From: a virus
IMG/VR virus record: IMGVR_UViG_3300009181_000099
Coordinates: 1 to 53,172 of that record
DNA length: 53,172 nucleotides
Strand: one strand, 5' to 3'
In this document: positions 9,532 through 18,292 of the stretch, piece by piece
How positions within the stretch are numbered: the stretch's first letter is position 1
Layout of the letters: the number at the start of each line of letters is the position of its first letter
Notes under the pieces: generated by a model
What the model was told of the DNA's origin: nothing
What the model saw: only the letters and a program-made list of their open reading frames with translations
Databases searched by the model: none
Made by a program: the position numbers and the translations under genes

Positions 9532-10206
9532 TTAATTATTTTCAAATTTATAATTAAACCTTTCTAAATATTCTTTCATTCCTTCTTCAACAAACTCTCT
9601 AGTTTCTGAATCATACATTGATGAGTAATGACTCGTTTCATCTCTTCTTTTTGACTTTTTATAATGACCGAGAGATCTTTTGGATATTGGCATTTGTAAC
9701 TTAGAGATTAAACCATTTATGTCATTTTCTAAATTTTCATATCTAATTACCTCATCAATTATAAAATTTCCATCAATAAACATAAATCTATTGTGTTTAT
9801 CTGTTAGTTCGATTAGTATGTTAGTTGTCATTATAAATTCTTTGAAAGTTAGGATTGCTCCTCCACTATAAACATCATAAAATGGTTTGAAAAAGTAGTT
9901 ACTCACTAACATATCAAATGGATTTCTAATGTTTATTATTTTAGTGTAGTTATCAAATGTCTCACTACCTAATGAGTCTCTTAATACACTTGCTTTCATG
10001 TGATTCCAATAATCACCATAGGATGTTAGTGATGTTCCTTTTTTACCTCTTTTACCTATTATGCCTTCTTCAGTTGCAATAGCTCCTCTTTTATGACTTT
10101 CCTCAATATTAGATATACAATATTGTTCTAAAAAGACTTCAGTGCTTGTTCCAGCTGTTTTTAATGATTTGAGAAAAATAAATTTATATAGATGTGATAC
10201 TAACAT
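9532..10206 (-). CDS. PAPS-dependent sulfotransferase family protein (224 aa)
   Basis: The N-terminus carries the 5'-phosphosulfate-binding loop FLKSLKTAGTST (residues 11-22) and the middle carries the 3'-phosphate-binding motif RNPFDMLVSNY (94-104), the two hallmarks of the sulfotransferase fold. It should transfer sulfate from PAPS to a hydroxyl or amino group of a glycan, protein or small molecule. Length (224 aa) is typical of the compact Sulfotransfer_2-like group. There is no signal peptide or membrane segment, so it acts in the host cytoplasm. It is the last core gene of an operon with a PAPS-forming kinase fusion and a DUF2061 protein. The acceptor is unknown; the neighbouring fibre and glycosyltransferase genes suggest a virion glycan or a cell-surface polymer. 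Confidence 0.8.
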   Translation of the reverse strand: MLVSHLYKFIFLKSLKTAGTSTEVFLEQYCISNIEESHKRGAIATEEGIIGKRGKKGTSLTSYGDYWNHMKASVLRDSLGSETFDNYTKIINIRNPFDMLVSNYFFKPFYDVYSGGAILTFKEFIMTTNILIELTDKHNRFMFIDGNFIIDEVIRYENLENDINGLISKLQMPISKRSLGHYKKSKRRDETSHYSSMYDSETREFVEEGMKEYLERFNYKFENN

Positions 10207-10212
10207 TTTTTG

Positions 10213-10638
10213 TTATTTGATTTTTATAAACCTGAACCAGAATCTCTCGTGTAAAAAGTAAATTAATGGTTTTATTAACAATTCACTCATTCCTAATAAA
10301 GATGACATCTCTATTGACAAACCAAAACAATAAGCACCAATTACAGTAACTGATGTTCCGAGTATTCTATATGATAAGGTTTTAAGTATATGTCTTTTTG
10401 TTGAGTTGTCTACTTCATTTATATAAGCTACTCCATTTTCAATTTTTAGAACTCCTATGCATGTAACATGATATTTCCATCCAAGTTCCTCAATAAAATC
10501 TTTTGTTGTTATTACTTTTGATTTTATAAATATATTAGATACTAATATTTCTTCATTTTCACATATTAATCTCCAAGTATCTTTATCTGAACTTGATTTT
10601 GTGTTGTATCTTATCTGATAAGTTTTTTCTTTACTCAT
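10213..10638 (-). CDS. DUF2061-type two-helix membrane protein (141 aa)
   Basis: Residues 1-75 form a soluble domain (RYNTKSSSDKDTWRLICEN ... HVTCIGVLKIENGVAYI) and residues 78-141 match the DUF2061 pattern: KRHILKTLSYRILGT, two hydrophobic helices, and HERFWFRF. DUF2061 proteins are often encoded with or fused to adenylylsulfate kinases, so a role in sulfate activation or PAPS handling at the membrane is plausible. The start overlaps the end of the kinase gene by 8 bp and the stop lies 6 bp before the sulfotransferase start, showing tight translational coupling. A holin was considered because of its size and two helices, but the conserved soluble domain and operon argue against it. Confidence 0.75.
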   Translation of the reverse strand: MSKEKTYQIRYNTKSSSDKDTWRLICENEEILVSNIFIKSKVITTKDFIEELGWKYHVTCIGVLKIENGVAYINEVDNSTKRHILKTLSYRILGTSVTVIGAYCFGLSIEMSSLLGMSELLIKPLIYFLHERFWFRFIKIK

Positions 10639-11530
10639 TTAGTAAGTATTTTTTTATATCTTCTTGGATTGACTCATCAACCATTAATTTCCAACTATCA
10701 TCTCCTTCTTTTATACAATCTCTTACCTTTGTTGCTGATATGTTGCCTATGTTATCAGGTGGTGTGAATTCATTTATTTCATATCCAACTCCTCTTCCAT
10801 AATTAACTGATTCTATATCCGGTATTATTATAACTTCAACATCATCCCCTTTTGATGAGTGATACTTTCTTATCATATCAACTGTTTGTTGAGTTGTGAA
10901 TGGATTTTTATCATCTGGTTCGATATCTCTAATCATTATTAAAGCTCCTACTCCAGATTTTAATTTTTGTTCAATCAGTTGAATATGTCCATTGTGATAT
11001 GGTTGATATCTTCCAATGAAAATAGCTCTTTTTTTATCTTTATTATTGGTTGGTAGTCCACCATGATTTGACTTTGACCAAGGTAAATCTAAATTCTCTA
11101 TAAGTCTTTTGATTGTAAACTCTGGTTCTTCATCCGTGGTGTTAATATCTATGTAGTTTTCTACAGGAGATTCGTATTCATCTGAGTGAAATTTCTCACG
11201 TCCTCTTATATTGGTCGTGTGTACATATATTTCTACAACTTTTGTTCTCGATTTTAATTCTTCTCTTAGTTCTCTATATGGAGCTACTAAAGACACAACA
11301 ACATCATTTCCTTTGTTTTGTATGTATTGTGCGATACTTTGAGCTCTTTTGATATTCTCATATCTACCTTCTTTTGAGTAGTTTTGATTGTTAGTTAAAC
11401 TTCTTAAATCATCACCATCTACATGAAATACTTTTTTGTTGTATTTTTCTTCTAGGTATTTGATAAGTAAGTTTGAAAGTACTGTCTTTCCGTGTCCGGG
11501 TTGTCCGGTAAACCAATATATTGTATCCAT
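10631..11530 (-). CDS. cysC: APS kinase fused to HUP-type nucleotidyltransferase (299 aa)
   Basis: Residues 1-150 match adenylylsulfate kinase: P-loop GQPGHGKT (9-16), VDGDDLR (37-43), YENIKRAQSIA and VSLVAPYRELRE (79-90), the APS-binding region. This domain phosphorylates APS to PAPS. After a linker, residues 167-299 form a nucleotidyltransferase with GRYQPYHNGH (173-182), NPFTTQQ and ISATKVR (264-270), closest by eye to NadM/NadR-type NMN adenylyltransferases. ATP sulfurylase belongs to the same superfamily, so the fusion could act as a two-step PAPS synthase, but the C-terminal motifs are NMNAT-like rather than the sulfurylase QxRNP/GRDHAG set. It is followed by the DUF2061 and sulfotransferase genes. 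A one-mismatch copy of the late motif (11536-11545) lies 5 bp before the ATG. Confidence 0.85.
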   Translation of the reverse strand: MDTIYWFTGQPGHGKTVLSNLLIKYLEEKYNKKVFHVDGDDLRSLTNNQNYSKEGRYENIKRAQSIAQYIQNKGNDVVVSLVAPYRELREELKSRTKVVEIYVHTTNIRGREKFHSDEYESPVENYIDINTTDEEPEFTIKRLIENLDLPWSKSNHGGLPTNNKDKKRAIFIGRYQPYHNGHIQLIEQKLKSGVGALIMIRDIEPDDKNPFTTQQTVDMIRKYHSSKGDDVEVIIIPDIESVNYGRGVGYEINEFTPPDNIGNISATKVRDCIKEGDDSWKLMVDESIQEDIKKYLLNE

Positions 11531-11535
11531 ATAAT

Positions 11536-11545
11536 TATATATTGA
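11536..11545 (-). promoter_or_regulatory. Near-consensus TCAATATATA element before APS kinase
   Basis: One mismatch to TTAATATATA on the minus strand, 5 bp before the kinase ATG at 11530, the same spacing seen with several exact copies. Confidence 0.35.
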
Positions 11546-11551
11546 ATATAA

Positions 11552-11833
11552 TTACTTACCTGATAAAAAATCGAGTATTTTGTTTAAATTTTCACGATTA
11601 AATCCTTCTGGTAGGGGTTTTCCACCGGATTTAAGATAGTCACCATAGACATTATTATATTCATCTATTGTGTATATTTTATTATCTATATCCGATTGAA
11701 TAACATTGGTATCATGGAAAGTAACGGTCTTATTTTGAAGTCTGGTTTCTCCATAAGCTGGACCAACTGGTCCTACTAACTCAGTACCTGATATTTCTTC
11801 GTTTATAAATTTTCTAAAACTTTTAATCTTCAT
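11552..11833 (-). CDS. Small protein with capsid-targeting-like leader (93 aa)
   Basis: Function not recognised. A longer frame begins at 11875, but the ATG at 11833 gives MKIKSFRKFINEE, the leader pattern shared by many genes here and similar to T4 internal-protein capsid-targeting peptides (MKTYQEFIAE). The predicted cleavage FINE/EIS fits the (I/L)-x-E specificity of T4-type prohead protease. The rest is hydrophilic and contains YTIDEYNNVYGDYLKSGGKP. The start overlaps the upstream gene stop by 11 bp (ATGAAGATTAA). It lies directly ahead of the APS-kinase gene in the same operon. Confidence 0.65.
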   Translation of the reverse strand: MKIKSFRKFINEEISGTELVGPVGPAYGETRLQNKTVTFHDTNVIQSDIDNKIYTIDEYNNVYGDYLKSGGKPLPEGFNRENLNKILDFLSGK

Positions 11834-12284
11834 TCTCAGTAGGTATTTTTTCGAAGTATTCATCTTGTTCTTCAATTGAATATTGATCCTTCTCTATGTT
11901 ATATATTAAATTATAAAGGAACTTATCATGAAGATTGTGCTTTTCACCTCCTTTTAGAGTTAGTATGCAGGTTTCCTGTTCAAAGTTATTTACAATTTCT
12001 ATTATTTCAAGACCTATCTTACCATTTCTATCGTGTAAATCACATATTATCTTTTTACCAATTTCTAGTATCTCTGTTATCTTTTTAAAAGTAGAGTTTT
12101 TTGAAAGATATAAATAGTCTTTCATGATTACTTCTTGGGTTGAATTGTATAACTCAATAAATCCCTTTTCTCTTGATGTAAGAGTTTCTTTTTTTAAGAC
12201 CTTATCTAAAATTTTGTCTAATTCCATCTCTTTAACTGATTTGTTAAATAAATAATGTTCTATTAACCTTCTTATCTTCATCAT
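11823..12284 (-). CDS. Hypothetical protein with DKILDK motif (153 aa)
   Basis: Not recognised as a whole. Residues about 17-45 contain ELDKILDKVLKKETLTSREKGFIELY, a small helical motif also present in two other genes of this window (26036-26110 and 39295-39380). The N-terminus MMKIRRLIEHYLF may be a weak version of the shared basic leader. A beta-rich part follows (ETCILTLKGGEKHNLHD). First gene of the minus-strand sulfation operon; an exact TTAATATATA element lies 22 bp upstream. Confidence 0.65.
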   Translation of the reverse strand: MMKIRRLIEHYLFNKSVKEMELDKILDKVLKKETLTSREKGFIELYNSTQEVIMKDYLYLSKNSTFKKITEILEIGKKIICDLHDRNGKIGLEIIEIVNNFEQETCILTLKGGEKHNLHDKFLYNLIYNIEKDQYSIEEQDEYFEKIPTENED

Positions 12285-12306
12285 ATTATCATTGATTTCT
12301 ATAGTT

Positions 12307-12316
12307 TATATATTAA
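12307..12316 (-). promoter_or_regulatory. TTAATATATA element heading the sulfation operon
   Basis: Exact minus-strand 10-mer 22 bp before the ATG at 12284. If it is a late promoter, the kinase, DUF2061 and sulfotransferase genes are expressed late. Confidence 0.45.
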
Positions 12317-12364
12317 GAAGAATAATTATATTTTATATATACATTGTAAAATTTATATTTCTAA

Positions 12365-15300
12365 ATGGATAAGAAGTTATTGGATTCTTTAAATAATTTA
12401 TCAATTGCCCTGCAAGATATTTCAGACTCTCTTAAGAGTAAGAGTGAGGCTTCATCTGCTACTGCTAAAGCGATGAAAGGTGGTAATTTTATAAAAGAAA
12501 TAAAAGAGATTAACGCTGGTGTAAAGCAATTACAAAAAGATAGTAAACAAATACTTGCTAATCAACAAACTATAATGAAGATGGGCAAAAGTAAGAGTAA
12601 AGGTGCTGATGCTGCTGAAGGACTTGGTAAAGACAAACAAAAACAAAAAAACTTCAAAGAAGGAATCGGTGTTATTTTGTTACTTGCTGTTGCCGTTTTA
12701 GCCTTGGGTATCGCCTTCAATCTTGTCGGTAAAGTTAATTTCCTATCTGTTATTGCCTTATCTATAGCTCTTCCTTTATTGGCTATAGGTTTTGCTAAAG
12801 TTCATACCGTATTAAAACAAGTTGGGTTTGATGCTAAGAAAGATTCTAAGAATTTTATTATAGCTATTACAGCTATTTCACTTGGTATTACAATCTCCTC
12901 TTGGATATTATCAATGGTTACTCCAGTTACATTTACTAAAATGTTTACTATAATATTAATAAGTGTTGGATTCTCTGCTTTATCACCGGCTATATATAAA
13001 TTGATACGAGCATTTAAGGGTATGTCATTCCTGGAAGTTGTTAAAAGTGTTTTATTCTTACCTATGATATTACCCGCGATTGCTTTAGGTATCGCCTTTG
13101 CATCTTGGGCTTTTCAGTTAGTTAAGCCAGTTGGATTTAGTCAAATGTTTACAACTATATTTATAGCTTTGGCTTTCACCGTTATATCATTTGGTATAAG
13201 AAAATTATTACAAGCATTTAAAGGGATTGGAATGGCAGCTTTATCAAAGTCTGTTATATTCTTGCCTTTGATATTACCTGCTATCGCTTTAGGTATCGCT
13301 TTATCATCTTACGCCTTACAATTAGTTAGACCAATTAGTCTTGGTCAGTTCTTTACAACTATATTTATTGCATTGGCATTTACTATAATTGCCTTTGGAA
13401 TTAGAAAATTAATGACTGCTTTCAAAGGGTTAACTCCAGTTGAAATGTTAGTTGCCGCTGCTGGAATACCTGTTATTCTTGTTGCTATCTCATATGCGAT
13501 TGCTCTTTCATCACATGCTTTTTCTATGATTCAACCAATAGGATTTTCTCAGTTTTTAACAGCTCTTGGTATTGCTATTATATTTGTTGTTATTTCCTTT
13601 GCTGCTAAATTTATAATAAAAGCGGTTTCTAAAATGAAGATGCAAGATGTTTTTAAATTACCTCTCTTCTTTGTTGCGGTTTCTGTAGCTATTTGGTTGT
13701 CTTCTGAAATATTATCTAAAACAAAAGTTATAGATTTTATGAAGATGTTGAAGATAGCACTATTTAGTATTGTTTTGGCTATAGCGGTTATTGCGATAGG
13801 AGTTGCTATGTTAGCTCTTAGTAAAATGAAAGTTAGTGTTAAAGATGCTATTATGGGAGCATTGTTAATAGTTATTATATCACTTGCTATAATGATTTCA
13901 TCTCATATCTTAGCGATGGGTAATTATAAAAAATATCCAGATTGGAAATGGGCATTAGGTGTTGGTTTATCACTATTGGCATTTATTCCAGCAATGCTTG
14001 TTTTAGGTAGTATCGCTATGTCTGGGTTTGGTGCTTTAGCTATTTTGGCGGGTGGAGCTATGGTTCTGGTTGTTGCCTTAGCAATTGTTGCAACTTCACA
14101 TATTCTAGCGATGGGTAAATATAATAAATATCCTCCTATTCTTTGGACTCTTGGTGTTGTAGCTGCTATGGCTCCGTTTGCATTGGCTATGGTTGCTTTA
14201 GGTCTTATAGCAATATCCGGTATTGGAGCTATCGCTATGATTGCGGGTGCTGTTGCTATATTAGGAGTAGCTGAGACTATAGTTGAAACATCTAAAATAT
14301 TGAGTAAAGGTAAATATGTTGGTGGTCCTCCTTTATGGTGGGCGTTGAGTACTGGACTTGTTATGGGTGGATTTGGACTAGCTATTTTATTACTAGGTTC
14401 GTTTATAGTAGGTACTTTAGGATTTGGATGGTTGGCATTAGAAGCGGGTGCTGAAGCCGTTAGTTTAATTGCTCAGTCTATTGTTGATGCTTCTATAATA
14501 TTACAAAAAGGTAAATATACTAAAGGACCTACTAAAGAATGGGCTGAAGGTATAGCTATCGCATTAGGAGCTTTCTCTCCTATTTACTCAATGTTAATGA
14601 CTAGTGGTGTTTTATCCATTTTTGGTGGAGGAGGTGTTAGTCCAGCTGATTTCGCCGCTGCTATTATTACTGTCTCTGGTGGTATTATTGATGCGGCTGG
14701 ATTCTTTGCTAATAACTCAGCAGCATTTATTAATGGTCCTTCTGAAAAATGGTCCAAAGGAGTTGGTTTAGCTATTGGTGCTTTTGCTCCTGTTTATAAG
14801 ATGTTAGTTGACTTCCCGTTTAGTGGAGGTAAAAAAATGAGTGCAGCTATCATAACTATATCTAAGGGTATTATTGACGCAGCTGACATATTTGCTGCTA
14901 ATAAATCTACATTTGATGAGGGTTATCCTTCTGAGAAGTGGGGTAAAGGAGTTGGTGCTGCTCTTAACGCTTTTGCTCCTGTTTTCAAATCATTAAGTGA
15001 AGATACTGGTTGGTTTACATCTGGTACTGAGGTAGTTGATGGTATGTCTTATGGTGTTAGAGCTTTAGCTTACTCATTAACAGATGCGGCTTGGGCTTTC
15101 AATACTATTGGTGCTGATGCTTGGACAGCATACCCTAGTCAGGCTTGGGCCAACGGTGTTAAATTATCTATAGTAGGATTTATGGATATTTTTGGTGAAA
15201 TTGAAGAAAGAGGATTTAGTGTTTTCACATTTAAGATGTATTCTAAAGTTCTTGAAGGCGCTATCAAGTCTATATCTATGTCAGCTATGTATTTGTGGAG

Positions 15301-16423
15301 TGCTCAGAAATACTTTAAATTTAAGTTAGATAAGTCTTGGGTTACTAATTTGGGTAAAAATGTTATAGGGTTTGCATCTATAACTCAACAATTAGATAAG
15401 ATGTTAGGATTTGATGAAAAAACATCTATCAAATCTGGTGGATTTATGGGAGTTGGTGCGTCAACTACTACTACTACAACAAGAAAGATGAAAGATGTTT
15501 CTATTGTTAATAGAGTTGTTAGTCAAATTGTTGAAACAGCTAGAATTTTACATATTAATCAAAAGTTTTTCAAATTTAAATTAGATAGAAATTGGGTTTA
15601 TGATCTACATTGGAACTTAGAAAATTATGCTAAATTAACTAGAATACTTGATAAGATTCTTACTATTAAAGAGGTTAAAACTATGAGTCTTGGTAGATTT
15701 GGTAGTTACTCTATCGAAACTACTAGAGCAGCTGATGTTGGAACCGTTAATAGGATTGTAAATCAGTTGGTAATGACTGCTGGTATTTTATGGAAGAATA
15801 AAAAATTCTTTGAAAATAAGATAGATCCTAGTTATGTAAAAAATATGGCTACTAATATTAAAGATTTTGCCAAATTAGTTAGATATCTTAGTAAAGATGA
15901 CTCACTTTCCAGTGGCGGTATTTTAAGTGCGTTTGGTTTAGATCCGGTTTCAAGGGCAGCTTTAGGTATGAATAAAATGGCTAGTGCATTTGATAAGTTG
16001 GCCTCATCACTTAATAAGTTTAGTTCAGCTATTAAATCAGTTGATGGTCAGAAAGTCAACATGATAAGAAAACTTACTGGAAATATTGCAATACTTTCGT
16101 CAATGGACTCTAAGATGTTCAATAATATGTTGACCGTTCTTGAAAAAAGAAGTAGTGTATTTTCTAAACTACTTGATTCACCAAGAGGTGGAGGTGGTCC
16201 AAATGTTGGTGAAAAACCAGGTGGTGGTCAGAGAGAAGTTTGGGCTAAGAAAGGTAATCAAGGACCTGTTGATGGTAAAGGCGAAAGTGCTTTACATAAA
16301 TTGGATAGAATTGCTCACTTATTAGACTCAATTAACAAGAATGTTGATACAGTTGATGATTTAGTAATGCACATAATGACTAAAAAAGAAGAGAAACCGT
16401 TAGGAACTGAAAAGCCAGCATAG
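12365..16423 (+). CDS. Candidate tail tape measure protein with internal repeats (1352 aa)
   Basis: Residues 1-100 are hydrophilic and helical (Lys/Gln-rich). Residues about 100-750 hold many Ala/Gly/Ile-rich hydrophobic stretches. From about residue 520 a degenerate unit of 64-72 residues recurs, marked by [KN]YP-x-x-x-W-x-x-GV-x-x-x-x-x-AF-x-P (nucleotides 13921, 14116, 14311, 14512, 14728, 14917, 15128), followed by three longer variants with KFKLD-x-x-WV (15310, 15565, 15804). The C-terminus is Gly-rich and then helical. Great length, helical character, long hydrophobic zones and position among tail genes fit a tape measure protein, which sets tail length and lies in the tail lumen. No peptidase or lysozyme domain was seen. 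A large membrane protein is the alternative. Confidence 0.6.
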   Translation: MDKKLLDSLNNLSIALQDISDSLKSKSEASSATAKAMKGGNFIKEIKEINAGVKQLQKDSKQILANQQTIMKMGKSKSKGADAAEGLGKDKQKQKNFKEGIGVILLLAVAVLALGIAFNLVGKVNFLSVIALSIALPLLAIGFAKVHTVLKQVGFDAKKDSKNFIIAITAISLGITISSWILSMVTPVTFTKMFTIILISVGFSALSPAIYKLIRAFKGMSFLEVVKSVLFLPMILPAIALGIAFASWAFQLVKPVGFSQMFTTIFIALAFTVISFGIRKLLQAFKGIGMAALSKSVIFLPLILPAIALGIALSSYALQLVRPISLGQFFTTIFIALAFTIIAFGIRKLMTAFKGLTPVEMLVAAAGIPVILVAISYAIALSSHAFSMIQPIGFSQFLTALGIAIIFVVISFAAKFIIKAVSKMKMQDVFKLPLFFVAVSVAIWLSSEILSKTKVIDFMKMLKIALFSIVLAIAVIAIGVAMLALSKMKVSVKDAIMGALLIVIISLAIMISSHILAMGNYKKYPDWKWALGVGLSLLAFIPAMLVLGSIAMSGFGALAILAGGAMVLVVALAIVATSHILAMGKYNKYPPILWTLGVVAAMAPFALAMVALGLIAISGIGAIAMIAGAVAILGVAETIVETSKILSKGKYVGGPPLWWALSTGLVMGGFGLAILLLGSFIVGTLGFGWLALEAGAEAVSLIAQSIVDASIILQKGKYTKGPTKEWAEGIAIALGAFSPIYSMLMTSGVLSIFGGGGVSPADFAAAIITVSGGIIDAAGFFANNSAAFINGPSEKWSKGVGLAIGAFAPVYKMLVDFPFSGGKKMSAAIITISKGIIDAADIFAANKSTFDEGYPSEKWGKGVGAALNAFAPVFKSLSEDTGWFTSGTEVVDGMSYGVRALAYSLTDAAWAFNTIGADAWTAYPSQAWANGVKLSIVGFMDIFGEIEERGFSVFTFKMYSKVLEGAIKSISMSAMYLWSAQKYFKFKLDKSWVTNLGKNVIGFASITQQLDKMLGFDEKTSIKSGGFMGVGASTTTTTTRKMKDVSIVNRVVSQIVETARILHINQKFFKFKLDRNWVYDLHWNLENYAKLTRILDKILTIKEVKTMSLGRFGSYSIETTRAADVGTVNRIVNQLVMTAGILWKNKKFFENKIDPSYVKNMATNIKDFAKLVRYLSKDDSLSSGGILSAFGLDPVSRAALGMNKMASAFDKLASSLNKFSSAIKSVDGQKVNMIRKLTGNIAILSSMDSKMFNNMLTVLEKRSSVFSKLLDSPRGGGGPNVGEKPGGGQREVWAKKGNQGPVDGKGESALHKLDRIAHLLDSINKNVDTVDDLVMHIMTKKEEKPLGTEKPA
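13921..15900 (+). repeat. Degenerate ~200-bp protein repeats in tape-measure candidate
   Basis: Seven units with P-x-x-x-W-x-x-G cores spaced 192-216 bp, then three units spaced about 250 bp with KFKLD/KIDP-x-x-[WY]V cores. Conservation is at protein level only. Confidence 0.65.
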
Positions 16424-16460
16424 GAACTAAACTAATTGATATATAAATTATATAATACAA

Positions 16461-16892
16461 ATGAAAAGAATATCTCTATTTAAAAAAATAAGTGTTTTTA
16501 GAGAATATAAAAAGTCTCTTAAATCCATTAAGGCCGAATTAGAACAAACATTTGGTGCAAGAATTGATAATGCTTGGAGAATCTATAATGTTATAAATAT
16601 TCCTGATGAAGTTATAGGAGAACCTTATAATCTAAGAAAGGCTGATATTGATAAGATAGCTGAAAGTTCTGTAAAAGAATATACTACAGAATTGTCTAAA
16701 TTCTTGAACACTAAGGGTTTACAAGAGTTATATGATTTTTATGAAGTTAAAAAAGTTGATAAATATTCATATCTTGTAATTATTGGTTTTTCTTTATTTA
16801 AGAGTAATGAGTATTATGATACTATCAGATATAAAATATTGCCAACAATTTCAGTTATTTCTATTATTTTATTATTTATTTTATTTCTCTAA
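16461..16892 (+). CDS. Hypothetical C-tail-anchored protein (143 aa)
   Basis: No family recognised. Basic N-terminus (MKRISLFKKISVFREYKKS), a helical charged body, and a single hydrophobic segment at the very end (ISVISIILLFILFL), suggesting a tail-anchored inner-membrane protein with its bulk in the cytoplasm. It lies 37 bp after the tape-measure candidate and ahead of three small genes. Near-consensus TTGATATATA (16436-16445) precedes it by 15 bp. Confidence 0.65.
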   Translation: MKRISLFKKISVFREYKKSLKSIKAELEQTFGARIDNAWRIYNVINIPDEVIGEPYNLRKADIDKIAESSVKEYTTELSKFLNTKGLQELYDFYEVKKVDKYSYLVIIGFSLFKSNEYYDTIRYKILPTISVISIILLFILFL

Positions 16893-16945
16893 CTAAACTT
16901 TTCCTCGAATATTTTTTATAATAAAAAACAAATAAAAAATAATAT

Positions 16946-17377
16946 ATGGATAATTTCTACGAGTTGTCAGAGGATACAATATCAACATTCTTTGAAGTAT
17001 TTAACAAAAAAGCATTTCCAGTTTCTGTCAAATTTCAATTTGAGGGAGATGAGAAACAAAAAGAACTGATTAAAGTATCAGTAATTCCACCAAAATTTGC
17101 ATTTCTTTTACAAAAAGAAATAATGGTATCTATCAATGAAGATTTAATGATGGTATTTGACGAAGAATCAATTACAATTTTAATTGAACAAGAAATTGAT
17201 AAAATTAATATCAATGTCGAGACTGGAAAAATCAAATTAGGAAAAACAGACCTAAATACCTTTTCATCAATCGTTAATAAATATGGTGTTGAAAAAGTAG
17301 CAAGAGCTAATAAAGTGGAAGAGTTATACAAAGAGCAAAAGAAAGATGCTAAAATTGACGAAGAATTTATAGCATAA
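16946..17377 (+). CDS. Hypothetical acidic protein (143 aa)
   Basis: No family recognised. Mixed alpha/beta, acidic, with a conserved-looking centre (VIPPKFAFLLQKEIMVSINED, ILIEQEIDKININVETGKIKLG) and a charged helical C-terminus. It opens a tight three-gene group (gaps of 15 and 20 bp) placed between the tape-measure candidate and a two-way terminator. A tail-assembly role is possible by position only. Confidence 0.65.
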   Translation: MDNFYELSEDTISTFFEVFNKKAFPVSVKFQFEGDEKQKELIKVSVIPPKFAFLLQKEIMVSINEDLMMVFDEESITILIEQEIDKININVETGKIKLGKTDLNTFSSIVNKYGVEKVARANKVEELYKEQKKDAKIDEEFIA

Positions 17378-17392
17378 TTATAAAAATAAAAT

Positions 17393-17605
17393 ATGAAAAA
17401 CGAAAAATATATAAAGGCTCTTAGACTTAAATATCAATCGGACATGGCTGAAGCAGATGCTGCTTTAGAACTATATTTATCTAATGATAATCTATCGGCT
17501 ATTGGAGAGCATTCCGATTTATTGGAAGAACAAGATAAATGGATTGGTAAATATACAGATGCTAAAGATAAACTAGAAAGTTTAGAATCTTTAATCAAGA
17601 CTTAA
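17393..17605 (+). CDS. Small helical protein (70 aa)
   Basis: A short, charged, almost entirely helical protein (KNEKYIKALRLKYQSDMAEA ... DKWIGKYTDAKDKLESLESL) likely to form a coiled coil or helical hairpin. Middle gene of the 16946-18276 group, 15 bp after its predecessor. No family recognised; a small tail-assembly or structural factor is possible. Confidence 0.65.
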   Translation: MKNEKYIKALRLKYQSDMAEADAALELYLSNDNLSAIGEHSDLLEEQDKWIGKYTDAKDKLESLESLIKT

Positions 17606-17625
17606 AATAAAAATAAAAATAAAAT

Positions 17626-18276
17626 ATGGACAAAATCGAAACAAATACAGTAAAACCACAATTATCTATCACAAATGAAGGTGTTGAACACTTAATTCTA
17701 AGTCTTCAAGAAGAATCTCTTCTTGATAGTAAAGTTGCTGATGTTGAGAACTATATGAGTTCTAATGTTGGTAAAGATAAAACTGACGAAGAGAAAGATG
17801 AGTTGTATAAAGAAGCTCAGGTTCTTTGGTATAACTTTGTTAATTCATTAAAAGAAGCAAAGTATAACTTCTTCCTTAATAGAGCTGAACATAAGTTCTT
17901 AACAGACTTAATTCTAACTAAATTAGAGTATGATGTAAATACTATCTTCTTCGCTATTGAATTAACAAATACAATGGGTGGTATGAAAGATGCTAAGTAT
18001 GTAAATGATAAAGATGTAGTTGCTTTTCCAGTTAATGCTACTGAGATTACTTATATCTATCATTTGATTTCTAAGCATAAAATTAAAGGTCTTACAAAAG
18101 ATGCTTATACTTTCTCTAAGCTTTTATTAAAAATTGGAGATATCTCTAAAATCTTTAATTATTATGAAGCTACAAGTAAAAACTTATCAAAAGATATCCA
18201 AGATTGGATTGTTACTTTTGATTCCGGTGTTGACTTTGAAACAGCTAGTGCTTCCGTTTTACAACCAGAAGCATAA
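17626..18276 (+). CDS. Hypothetical helical protein (216 aa)
   Basis: No family recognised. Predominantly helical, with an acidic N-terminal part and a repeated-helix look (AEHKFLTDLILTKLEYDVNT, EITYIYHLISKHKIKGLTKD). Last gene of the group after the tape-measure candidate; its transcript ends at the strong hairpin at 18293-18323. Codon use matches the surrounding structural genes. A virion or tail-assembly protein is a reasonable but unproven guess. Confidence 0.65.
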   Translation: MDKIETNTVKPQLSITNEGVEHLILSLQEESLLDSKVADVENYMSSNVGKDKTDEEKDELYKEAQVLWYNFVNSLKEAKYNFFLNRAEHKFLTDLILTKLEYDVNTIFFAIELTNTMGGMKDAKYVNDKDVVAFPVNATEITYIYHLISKHKIKGLTKDAYTFSKLLLKIGDISKIFNYYEATSKNLSKDIQDWIVTFDSGVDFETASASVLQPEA

Positions 18277-18292
18277 TTAATACTCCTTAAAT

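Noticed and set aside
10213-10638. Holin, from small size and two membrane helices
   Set aside because: The helices match DUF2061 and the gene overlaps an APS kinase gene; a conserved soluble domain precedes them.
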